A stretch of DNA of 64,000 nt from Flavobacteriales bacterium (GTDB taxonomy: Bacteria > Bacteroidota > Bacteroidia > Flavobacteriales_D > Sanyastnellaceae). Position numbers and translations under genes: made by a program. The DNA lies in NCBI GenBank assembly GCA_015665315.1, contig JADFAK010000095.1, positions 1-64,000 of the forward strand, given 5' to 3'. The notes under the pieces are model-generated. The model saw nothing but the letters and a program-made list of their open reading frames with translations, was not told where the DNA came from and did not search any database. The stretch's first letter is position 1. Every line of letters begins with the position of its first letter. Shown here piece after piece: positions 33,680 through 42,817 of this stretch.

Positions 33680-33794
33680 GTGACAAAAGACGGGATTTTT
33701 TCTTGTTCAGCGAAGGCGGGGACCGAGGATAATCAGAATGTTTTGATGATAAAAGCAGACCTGATGTTATTGGCGCTATTTGAACTAGCAAGCA

Positions 33795-33820
33795 ATAGAA
33801 CAGTTCATTCATTGTTCTAT
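33795..33820. promoter_or_regulatory. Inverted repeat overlapping the gldA -7 element
   Basis: ATAGAACA (33795-33802) and TGTTCTAT (33813-33820) are perfect 8-bp arms separated by 10 bp. The right arm shares three bases with the -7 element TATCTTTG, so a bound protein would occlude the promoter. The remainder of the rsgA-gldA gap holds no other feature. Confidence 0.4.
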
Positions 33821-33825
33821 CTTTG
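33818..33825 (+). promoter_or_regulatory. -7 element (TATCTTTG) before gldA
   Basis: TATCTTTG matches TAnnTTTG and ends 38 bp before the gldA ATG. No TTG box is at the normal -33 distance. Confidence 0.45.
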
Positions 33826-33863
33826 AGCCGCAGGTGGAAACACCCTGAAAAATTAGCACAGAC

Positions 33864-34775
33864 ATGTCGATTGTAGTTGAACAAGTAAGCAAATTATACG
33901 GAGAGCAAAAGGCGCTCGATCAAGTAAACTTCACTGTTTCAAGTGGCGAAGTAATTGGCTTTCTCGGTCCGAACGGTGCTGGCAAATCGACCATGATGAA
34001 GATTATTTCTGGCTTCATCCCGCCTAACGAAGGCAAGGTCATGGTATGTGGTCATGACGTCGTGGAAGATACGATGGAAGTGAAGAAAAAAGTTGGCTAC
34101 CTGCCGGAACATAATCCTTTGTACCTTGATATGTACGTCAAGGAATATCTCAAATTCGTAGGCAGCATCTACAAAATCCCCAATTTAAAGCACCGTGTTG
34201 ACGAAATGATTGAGCTTGTGGGGCTGGGACTGGAGCAGCACAAACAAATCGGTGCCCTATCCAAGGGATATCGCCAGCGAGTTGGAATTGCACAAGCTAT
34301 GATTCACGACCCAGAAGTCTTGATTCTCGATGAGCCTACAAGTGGCTTGGATCCAAACCAACTGGTGGAAATTCGCAAGCTCATCACTACAATTGGCAAA
34401 GAAAAGACCGTCATGCTCTCTACACACATTATGCAAGAAGTAGAAGCTATTTGCAACCGTGTACTTATTATCAATCGAGGTAAGGTGGTGGCCGACAAAC
34501 CTGTGACCGAAATACGAGGGGCTTTATCAAGTAAGGGCTACGCCTTGAAGGTTGAGTTTAGCGCTTCGGTGAGCGCCAATGACCTGAAGAAAATTGAAGG
34601 AGTTGTGGGCGCCAAACAAGAAAATGGCAACAACTGGATTTTAGAAATTGCCACCGACGAAGATGTTCGCCAACTGGTTTTTAATTTCGCCGTAGAAAAT
34701 CAAAACTCAGTATTGACCATGCAGCGAATCGAAAAAAGTATGGAAGACGTTTTCAAGGAACTGACTGCCTCTTAA
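33864..34775 (+). CDS. gldA: Gliding motility ABC transporter ATPase GldA
   Basis: GldA is the ATPase that works with the membrane proteins GldF and GldG in gliding bacteroidetes. The 303-residue protein has Walker A GPNGAGKST, a Q-loop region VGYLPEHNPLY, the signature ALSKGYRQRVG, Walker B LILDEPTSGLD and the STHIMQEVEAI switch. The opening and the PEHNPLY segment fit the GldA subfamily better than generic ABC ATPases. gldF and gldG are not in this window. The stop is 1 bp from the convergent methyltransferase gene. Confidence 0.88.
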   Translation: MSIVVEQVSKLYGEQKALDQVNFTVSSGEVIGFLGPNGAGKSTMMKIISGFIPPNEGKVMVCGHDVVEDTMEVKKKVGYLPEHNPLYLDMYVKEYLKFVGSIYKIPNLKHRVDEMIELVGLGLEQHKQIGALSKGYRQRVGIAQAMIHDPEVLILDEPTSGLDPNQLVEIRKLITTIGKEKTVMLSTHIMQEVEAICNRVLIINRGKVVADKPVTEIRGALSSKGYALKVEFSASVSANDLKKIEGVVGAKQENGNNWILEIATDEDVRQLVFNFAVENQNSVLTMQRIEKSMEDVFKELTAS

Positions 34776-34776
34776 G

Positions 34777-35562
34777 TCAAGGCTTAACTGCCACGACATA
34801 CAAATAATCTCCGCGCGCATTTTCATAGTGGCGCATAACATCCTGCACCTTTCCCGACGTGATATCTTCCTGTAATTTCGCCAATCCTTCTGAAACCTCT
34901 TTGGCATTGGCCAAGGAAGAAAACGAAGAAATTCCTCGTCGCACTTCCTCATCAAAATACAAGCTAGGATTGTGCTTGCCCGCATAGAGAAAAAGATCTT
35001 CCAGGTTGGGTTGAATCAAATAACGTTCGCGATAATCATATTTCAAGCCTGCCTTTTCAATGCACTTTTGGATTTGCTCAAAAGCGGGCATTTGCTCAAT
35101 AGAATCTTCGAGCATAACCGGAAAATAGTTATTCAACCAGTAACCTCTCATTTGCTTAGGAGTCGATGTAAACAAGACCAATCTCCCTCCCGGCTTGAGC
35201 ACTCGGCTTACCTCTTTGAAGCCCCTTTCCAAATCTGACCAATGGTGGATGGTGAGTGTGGCCAAGCAGCCATCGAACGATGCTTTTTCGGCAGGGATTT
35301 GCTCGGCCGACCCAATGAGCCAGTCGATTTCTTGGCTCTTATTTCTGGCCAATTTCAACATTTCTTCAGATGGATCCACTCCGGTAAGGGCTACACCTTT
35401 TTTATGTAACTCGATGGTATAGTTTCCTGTTCCACATCCAAGATCCAGGTATCTCCCAAGTGGTTTAGGATCTAAGTGAGCAATTATCCGGGCCAACAGA
35501 GCTCTATCAGCTTTACGCGTCGTGTTGTAATGTTGGCCTATCTTATCGTATTTCGCCTCCAT
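34777..35562 (-). CDS. Class I SAM-dependent methyltransferase
   Basis: The protein has 261 residues from ATG 35562; a TTG at 35586 would add eight. The SAM-binding motif I is YLDLGCGTGNY, followed by an acidic VDPSEEML and the LATLTIHHW region. A C-terminal half of unknown substrate binding follows. It resembles the UbiE/BioC-like Methyltransf_11 group. The substrate cannot be told from sequence, and the neighbours give no help. Confidence 0.82.
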   Translation of the reverse strand: MEAKYDKIGQHYNTTRKADRALLARIIAHLDPKPLGRYLDLGCGTGNYTIELHKKGVALTGVDPSEEMLKLARNKSQEIDWLIGSAEQIPAEKASFDGCLATLTIHHWSDLERGFKEVSRVLKPGGRLVLFTSTPKQMRGYWLNNYFPVMLEDSIEQMPAFEQIQKCIEKAGLKYDYRERYLIQPNLEDLFLYAGKHNPSLYFDEEVRRGISSFSSLANAKEVSEGLAKLQEDITSGKVQDVMRHYENARGDYLYVVAVKP

Positions 35563-35723
35563 TTCTGTCGTATAGGGTTCCTGCAAGGTACACTAGAAAA
35601 GTATCGTTTCACATTTGAGGGACAATAATTTATTGTGAACCTCAACATGACAACTCCGCAATCGGCCCTGAATTAACAATTTGATTATCAATTATTTCAA
35701 TGCTTCATCATATTCATGCAAAC

Positions 35724-35752
35724 AAAAAAGCGGCCCCGATAAACGGAGCCGC
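35724..35752 (-). terminator. Rho-independent terminator of groES-groEL
   Basis: On the minus strand a 9-bp GC-rich stem (GCGGCTCCG / CGGGGCCGC with one G-U pair, 5-nt loop) is followed by six T residues. It lies 26 bp past the groEL stop. Confidence 0.92.
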
Positions 35753-35778
35753 TCTAGTAGTGAATATCGCAGATGAAA

Positions 35779-37428
<1,650 letters not shown>

Positions 37429-37457
37429 TTAAAATTGGATAATGTTAGAGAGGTAAA

Positions 37458-37733
37458 TTATATAATCGCGAAAATATCGCTCTCACGCATGATGAGGTAA
37501 TCAGTTCCTTCGAAAGTAATCTCTGATCCTGAAAACTTCCCATAGAGCACCGAATCACCTACTTTTACAGTCATTGGCTCATCTTTAGTGCCTTTCCCCG
37601 CGGCGACAACAACCCCTTTTTGTGGTTTTTCTTGTGCCGTATTGGGTATGATAATTCCACTAGCAGTTATTTCTTCGGCTTTAGCAGGTTCGATTAGAAC
37701 TCTGTCGGCCAATGGTTTTAAGTTCACAGACAT
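37458..37733 (-). CDS. groES: Co-chaperonin GroES
   Basis: The 91-residue protein is the heptameric lid of GroEL. It begins [16 protein letters not shown] and has the mobile-loop region [15 protein letters not shown] and the [11 protein letters not shown] segment. The upstream 175 bp contain the secG terminator and no clear heat-shock operator. Confidence 0.98.
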   Translation of the reverse strand: MSVNLKPLADRVLIEPAKAEEITASGIIIPNTAQEKPQKGVVVAAGKGTKDEPMTVKVGDSVLYGKFSGSEITFEGTDYLIMRESDIFAII

Positions 37734-37849
37734 GTTACACTATAATTTAATAAGGGTTAAACATCAATTTTATTGAATGGCTCCCAACCGACACGAACTG
37801 TGCCAACTGAATTTCAATCCTGAAACACCGACATTAGGTCAGTTTAGAG

Positions 37850-37884
37850 CAAAAAAAATGTCAGCATGATGACATACTGACATT
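37850..37884 (-). terminator. Rho-independent terminator after secG
   Basis: On the minus strand AATGTCAG (12-nt loop) CTGACATT is followed by a run of eight Ts, 24 bp past the secG stop. It ends the miaB-to-secG operon and isolates groES-groEL. Confidence 0.85.
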
Positions 37885-37908
37885 TAATATTGAGGTAAAA
37901 ATATTTTC

Positions 37909-38232
37909 TTAGTTCGTAGGCACTTCGTCAGAGACTTCTGCACCATCTCCACTGTCAGCTTCTGGGGCGACATTTTCCGTCGGCACACCACCATCGCTTG
38001 TTACAACGTTGGTTTTGTAAATAGTCGAAGAGAATAGGCAAAGTACAAACAGAGCCACTACCAAATACCAAGTCGACTTCTCGAGGAAATCAGCTGTCTT
38101 CTGCACACCACCAACTTGGCTAGCACCTTGAAAACCAGTTGCTAATCCACCACCTTTAGGATTCTGCACGAGAATAACCAAAGCGAGTAGAATACAAACA
38201 ACAACGATCAATAACACTATAAACGGTCCCAT
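37909..38232 (-). CDS. secG: Preprotein translocase subunit SecG
   Basis: The 107-residue protein has two membrane spans (about 3-22 and 54-74). Between them is a polar loop with QNPKGGGLATGF, the family signature, and the acidic tail seen in bacteroidetal SecG. It stabilises the SecYE channel during Sec export. It is the last gene of the run from miaB. Confidence 0.93.
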   Translation of the reverse strand: MGPFIVLLIVVVCILLALVILVQNPKGGGLATGFQGASQVGGVQKTADFLEKSTWYLVVALFVLCLFSSTIYKTNVVTSDGGVPTENVAPEADSGDGAEVSDEVPTN

Positions 38233-38251
38233 CTTCTTGAATTACAATTAA

Positions 38252-39379
38252 TTACTTGTTCTTTCCCAGCTTTTTCAACTGGAGTGCAAAATAAATGCTT
38301 TTTTCTGGATATTTCAAGCTCAACAGTTTATAAGCTTTCTTAGCCTTCTCAATTTTTCCTTGTTGAGCATAAATCTTAGCCATCGTTTCGGTCACGAAGC
38401 TATCATCTTCAATCAAACTTTGCTTGGCCAGATCACTAGAAGAATACTCAGGAGCCCTTGAAGGAGTTATCCTCGGACTACTACGTATAAAGGCCTCAAC
38501 AAGTTCGTCAGAAGTCAAATTTTGATTCAATTCTTTTCGATCTTCAACATTGAGAGGAGCCGCATCGTGCTCCATAGGCGCTCCGTACCCTATTTTGGCC
38601 GCACCCGATAAAAGTCGGCGCGCAAATGGAGACAAATCTGCCTCATCATCCAATTCAGGCGCAGAAATGTTGCCAACCTTTGTAGATGCACGCTCTTCTT
38701 CGACGCTTTCTTGAACTTCTTTTTCAATAATCCGGCTTACTGCGCCAGTCAGAATGTCTTTTTCAAGCTCTGGGTCGACCTCTTCAACTTTCCTAGGTAC
38801 CTCTTCAACAACATTTGCCGAAGGCTGAAGAAGCTCGTCCAAGATTTCTTCCTCAACTTCTTGAGTTTCCACTTCCTGAATTAGAACAGGAGCGGGAGGG
38901 TCAATCTCGAATTCCTCAACTTTTGGACTCTCGATAACAGGCACCAATTCTGGCTCTTCGCTTGCCCTTTCCTGAATGTCTTCTTCGACAATAACTCTAT
39001 CTGCTACGATCGGGTCTTTCTGAAGCGGCTGTACCTGATCATTTGCCGAAGGCTCAATCTTTATTTCCTCCTCAACCACCTCAATTTCTGGAGTCGCTAC
39101 AACAGGCTCTGGATCCTGAATTTGTGCTGGATCAACCCCTGAGGAAGCCCCGTGGTCATGTAAAAAATCAAAGAGTACTTGTCGGTCATTGACATGCACT
39201 GAGGCGCGCTGCAACTGCTCCGGGTAGTCAGGATCATTCCCTTGCATCATGCCCTTGGCCTTGAGCAAATGCGCCACTGAAAACCAGGGGTATTTGGCAA
39301 TCAACTCGTCCAATTCAGCTAATTGAGCCTTTGAACTGGAATTTTGCTTCGCAACGGTATATAGAGTATCAGGATTCAT
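38252..39379 (-). CDS. Acidic protein with TPR-like end
   Basis: The protein has 375 residues from ATG 39379, whose first bases overlap the lptE stop (TGATG); TTG and GTG codons 6 and 3 bp upstream are less likely. The N-terminal 80 residues (ELDELIAKYPWFSVAHLLKAKG) and the last 50 (YAQQGKIEKAKKAYKLLSLKYPEKS) are helical and TPR-like. About 200 residues between are highly acidic and rich in Glu, Val and Pro, and look disordered. No signal peptide is found, so it is cytosolic. A protein of this build at this place in the lptE-secG run is known to me only as hypothetical. Confidence 0.8.
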   Translation of the reverse strand: MNPDTLYTVAKQNSSSKAQLAELDELIAKYPWFSVAHLLKAKGMMQGNDPDYPEQLQRASVHVNDRQVLFDFLHDHGASSGVDPAQIQDPEPVVATPEIEVVEEEIKIEPSANDQVQPLQKDPIVADRVIVEEDIQERASEEPELVPVIESPKVEEFEIDPPAPVLIQEVETQEVEEEILDELLQPSANVVEEVPRKVEEVDPELEKDILTGAVSRIIEKEVQESVEEERASTKVGNISAPELDDEADLSPFARRLLSGAAKIGYGAPMEHDAAPLNVEDRKELNQNLTSDELVEAFIRSSPRITPSRAPEYSSSDLAKQSLIEDDSFVTETMAKIYAQQGKIEKAKKAYKLLSLKYPEKSIYFALQLKKLGKNK

Positions 39380-39876
39380 CACCAATTTCCCAGACTATCG
39401 TTGTAAATTGATTGAACTAATTTCTCCATTATCTCGTCCCATAGCACCTGCTCCACCGACAATAAATCCAGTGAACTATCGAAATCGGCGTACTCGGTAA
39501 ATGACTTGTCGAAACTCTTATCTTTCTCGATCGAATTGGTGTAGGAGAGCTTGATCGTAACAGACAATCGGTTGTACGAAGCCGTTTCGTTGCTCTGTAC
39601 GGCCGCTGTATTCACCCGATAATCTATGATTGCACCCGCATAATTGAGATCTCCCTTTTGATCGACCAGTGAAAGAGGAGACTGCTGCTGCAATTGATCC
39701 TTTAGTTTTTCAGTGATTTGCGTGGCAAAATCCTGACTCGCCATCGGAGTCTGCATTCTAAAAAACTCCACCGACACCGATTCGGCGCCGCTAGTATCAA
39801 TTCCCGTAAAGGAATAAACTCCGCAACCAGACCAAGCCAATGAGGTGGCAATGAATATGACGAGCAATAATCTCAT
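39379..39876 (-). CDS. lptE: LptE-family lipoprotein
   Basis: LptE is the lipoprotein plug of the LptD outer-membrane channel for lipopolysaccharide. The protein has about 165 residues from ATG 39876. The open frame continues to a TTG at 39897, which I do not prefer. The lipobox AWSGC gives a lipidated Cys at about residue 18, followed by GVYSFTG. The remainder has the alternating strands of the LptE/LptE-like family. The stop overlaps the next gene. It begins 23 bp after the sigma-54 activator gene. Confidence 0.85.
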   Translation of the reverse strand: MRLLLVIFIATSLAWSGCGVYSFTGIDTSGAESVSVEFFRMQTPMASQDFATQITEKLKDQLQQQSPLSLVDQKGDLNYAGAIIDYRVNTAAVQSNETASYNRLSVTIKLSYTNSIEKDKSFDKSFTEYADFDSSLDLLSVEQVLWDEIMEKLVQSIYNDSLGNW

Positions 39877-39898
39877 GTGAAATGCAAACGTGCGCAAA

Positions 39899-41143
39899 TT
39901 AGGTCAAATTGTATTCTTTTATCTTACGGTACAGTGTTCTCTCCGAAATTCCGAGCTCTTTGGCTGCATACTTTCGCTTGTTCTTGTGTTTGATGAGCGC
40001 CTTCCGAATCAATTCCTTCTCTGTATCTTGAAGTGACAAGGATTCTTCCACGTGAATTTCATGCGGTTCCTCTGAACGGGATTTACCCGGGGGAAGAGCG
40101 TACAACAACCCAGCATCTTCAGGCCATCCTTCTTGATCATCGTCCGAATCTGTAAAAACTTTCTTCATCAACGCAGCTGTATTCTCGTTGGACTCTAAGC
40201 TACCACCGGAGCGAATCAACTGGAGCACCAATTTCTTCACGTCGTTGAGATCGTTCTTCATGTCAAAGAGAACCTTGTATAATAGGTCTCGTTCAGAAAA
40301 ATCATCCGAACTACTCTTTTTATTCACGACCATTGGCGTTCGATTGAACTCTTCGCGGGGTAAAAAGTCCAGAAGCGTTTCGGCATCCACCTTGCGATCT
40401 TGCAAGACAATGGACATTTGCTCCGTGATGTTTTTGAGCTGACGAATATTTCCGGGCCAGGAGTAGCGCTTTAAGAGTTCAACGGCATCGGCATCGAGCT
40501 CAAGAATGGGAATGCGGTATTTTTCGCCAACATCCGTTGTGAATTTTCGAAATAGCAGGTGAACATCTTCGGGTCGTTCTCGCAAACTAGGCATCGCAAT
40601 GGGCACTTGATTCAGACGATAATACAGGTCTTCTCTGAATTTACCGCGTTGAATTGCCTCGGCCATTTTCACATTGGTAGCTGCCACAACGCGCACATCG
40701 GTTTTGATCACTTTCGACGAACCCACACGAATAAACTCCCCTGTTTCAAGAACACGGAGCAATCTCACCTGCGTTTGAATGGGTAAATCGGCTACCTCAT
40801 CCAAGAAAATTGTTCCACCGTTGGCCACTTCAAAATACCCGAGTCTAGTCCCTTGAGCCCCAGTAAACGCACCTTTTTCGTGACCAAACAACTCAGAATC
40901 GATCGTTCCTTCAGGGATTGCACCGCAGTTCACCGCGATATATTCTCCGTGTTTCCTCGAGCTTAATTGATGTATAATTTTGGGCATAACCTCCTTACCA
41001 GTGCCACTTTCACCACTGATCAGCACCGAGATGTCGGTTGGTGCAACTTGGGCCGCAACACTCATCGCACGGTTGAGCAAGGGCGAGCTACCTATAATCC
41101 CAAACCTCTGTTTGATCGACTGAATTTCTACCTCGTTCTTCAT
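39899..41143 (-). CDS. Sigma-54-dependent activator without receiver domain
   Basis: The 414-residue protein starts directly with an AAA+ domain. It has Walker A GESGTGKE (44-51), the sigma-54 contact loop GAFTGA (91-96) and Walker B GGTIFLDEVADLP. After a linker of about 270-380 a Fis-type HTH (KYAAKELGISERTLYRKIKEY) closes the protein. The N-terminal receiver or GAF sensor usual in NtrC-type activators is absent, so it may be active whenever made or controlled by partner proteins. It lies between miaB and lptE on the same strand. Confidence 0.92.
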   Translation of the reverse strand: MKNEVEIQSIKQRFGIIGSSPLLNRAMSVAAQVAPTDISVLISGESGTGKEVMPKIIHQLSSRKHGEYIAVNCGAIPEGTIDSELFGHEKGAFTGAQGTRLGYFEVANGGTIFLDEVADLPIQTQVRLLRVLETGEFIRVGSSKVIKTDVRVVAATNVKMAEAIQRGKFREDLYYRLNQVPIAMPSLRERPEDVHLLFRKFTTDVGEKYRIPILELDADAVELLKRYSWPGNIRQLKNITEQMSIVLQDRKVDAETLLDFLPREEFNRTPMVVNKKSSSDDFSERDLLYKVLFDMKNDLNDVKKLVLQLIRSGGSLESNENTAALMKKVFTDSDDDQEGWPEDAGLLYALPPGKSRSEEPHEIHVEESLSLQDTEKELIRKALIKHKNKRKYAAKELGISERTLYRKIKEYNLT

Positions 41144-41154
41144 TTTCTTAATTA

Positions 41155-42594
41155 TTAGCCATTCGGCAAATGGACAGCCTCACCTATCAATGTGGTTCTG
41201 GTGGCATCTGTTACCATGACATCGACGTAATCACCAGGTTTGAAGTTTTCTTTCGGAAAGACCACGATACAATTTTCACCATTGCGACCACTCATGTGCT
41301 CCTTCGATTTTTTCGATAATTTTTCGGCGATCACTCTATGCACCTTGCCAACCATAGCTTTTGTTTTCTTGCCGGTAAACAGCAACTGTTGGTCAATTAT
41401 TTCCTGCAATCTTCTTCCCTTCACTTCTTCTGGTACGTCATCTTCGAATTTTCTTTCGGCCAAAGTCCGAGGTCTTTCCGAATACGTGTACATATAGGCC
41501 ATATTGAAACCGACTTCATTCATCAAACTCATGGTATCCCGGTGCTGCTCTTCGGTCTCACCGCAAAATCCGGAAATAATATCTGTAGTAATAGCGCAGT
41601 CAGGAATCACATTTCGAATAGCTTCGATTCGTTCTAAGTACCACTCGCGTGTGTAACCGCGGTTCATTTTCTTGAGAATTTCGCTGTTTCCCGACTGAAC
41701 AGGCAGATGGATGTGGTTGGCTATATTTTCGTACTTCTTGACCATGTGGATCACATCATCTGTAAGGTCTTTTGGATGAGAAGTCGAGAATCGAACACGA
41801 AGCTCGGGGCTTATTTGGGCCACCATCTCCATCAGCTGAGCGAAAGTTACGGTTGGTAATTCTTTGTCTTTAATCTCTCCTTTGGCGGTTAGATTCCACT
41901 TATAGGAATCCACATTTTGCCCCAAGAGAATAACCTCTTTGTATCCTTGCTCAAGTAATTCTTGGGCTTCTGCTACAATTGATTTAGGATCTCGGCTTCT
42001 TTCACGGCCTCTGGTAAAAGGAACCACACAAAACGAACACATATTATCACAGCCACGCATGATGGAAATAAATCCAGACACACCATTGCTGTCCAAGCGG
42101 ACAGGGGCAACATCAGCATAAGTCTCCTCACGAGAAAGCAGCACATTGACTGCTTTTTGTCCGCCATGTACTTGATCTATCAAACCAGGAAGCTCTCTGT
42201 ACGCGTCGGGGCCAACTACTAAATCCACCAGTTTTTCCTCTTCCAATAAATTCTCACGCAAACGTTCGGCCATACAACCCAATACGCCTACGACCAAGTG
42301 AGGCTTCTTCTTTTTCAGCGATTTGAAAAATCCCAAACGTCGTCTCACACGTTGTTCGGCATTGTCACGAATGGCGCATGTATTAAGAAGAATAACATCT
42401 GCCTCCTCAGCATCTCTAGTCGTGCTATATCCAGAATCATCAAGAATCGAAGCCACTATCTCACTGTCAGAAAAATTCATTGCGCAGCCATAACTCTCCA
42501 GCAACAATTTCTTTCCAATGACAGAAACACCCTCGCGCATGACAGCTTCTCCTTGTCTTTTTTCGTCTATAACTTTGTTTCCTTCGTTTAGCAT
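41155..42594 (-). CDS. miaB: tRNA-2-methylthio-N6-dimethylallyladenosine synthase MiaB
   Basis: MiaB adds the 2-methylthio group to i6A37 in tRNAs. The 479-residue radical-SAM protein has the N-terminal MTTase cysteines ([27 protein letters not shown]) for one 4Fe-4S cluster. The radical-SAM CDNMCSFC motif (CxxxCxxC) provides the other, and a TRAM-like domain ends it. The start ATG 42594 gives a 28-residue leader before the first motif; ATG 42540 is possible. It opens the leftward operon to secG. Confidence 0.97.
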   Translation of the reverse strand: MLNEGNKVIDEKRQGEAVMREGVSVIGKKLLLESYGCAMNFSDSEIVASILDDSGYSTTRDAEEADVILLNTCAIRDNAEQRVRRRLGFFKSLKKKKPHLVVGVLGCMAERLRENLLEEEKLVDLVVGPDAYRELPGLIDQVHGGQKAVNVLLSREETYADVAPVRLDSNGVSGFISIMRGCDNMCSFCVVPFTRGRERSRDPKSIVAEAQELLEQGYKEVILLGQNVDSYKWNLTAKGEIKDKELPTVTFAQLMEMVAQISPELRVRFSTSHPKDLTDDVIHMVKKYENIANHIHLPVQSGNSEILKKMNRGYTREWYLERIEAIRNVIPDCAITTDIISGFCGETEEQHRDTMSLMNEVGFNMAYMYTYSERPRTLAERKFEDDVPEEVKGRRLQEIIDQQLLFTGKKTKAMVGKVHRVIAEKLSKKSKEHMSGRNGENCIVVFPKENFKPGDYVDVMVTDATRTTLIGEAVHLPNG

Positions 42595-42615
42595 TTCCGC
42601 GTTTTAAGAGGTCGG

Positions 42616-42623
42616 CAAAGGTA
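42616..42623 (-). promoter_or_regulatory. -7 element (TACCTTTG) before miaB
   Basis: On the minus strand TACCTTTG fits TAnnTTTG and ends 21 bp before the miaB ATG. It lies in the 223-bp divergent region shared with topA. Confidence 0.5.
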
Positions 42624-42742
42624 CTCAAATTTCATTGCTCTGCCATATTGACATGATATTGAAACAGGTATTTATTCGTCCGTTAACAAGGTTTAAGACA
42701 AGGCCATTCACGAAAATATATTGACAATGATTTGCAGATGAC

Positions 42743-42774
42743 TTGTCAGAAACGAATGCTTTGCCCTTACTTTG
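42743..42774 (+). promoter_or_regulatory. Promoter of topA
   Basis: TTG (42743-42745) and TTACTTTG (42767-42774) are 21 bp apart, fitting the bacteroidetal -33/-7 layout with one mismatch, and lie 43 bp before the topA ATG. Confidence 0.45.
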
Positions 42775-42817
42775 CAAAACTGCAACGTGCCATATCAGGC
42801 CGTAAGAATTTATAACT

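Noticed and set aside
33677-33826. Short plus-strand frame (about 50 codons) in the rsgA-gldA gap
   Set aside because: It ends inside the gldA -7 element and its translation shows no motif. The promoter and inverted repeat explain the region better.
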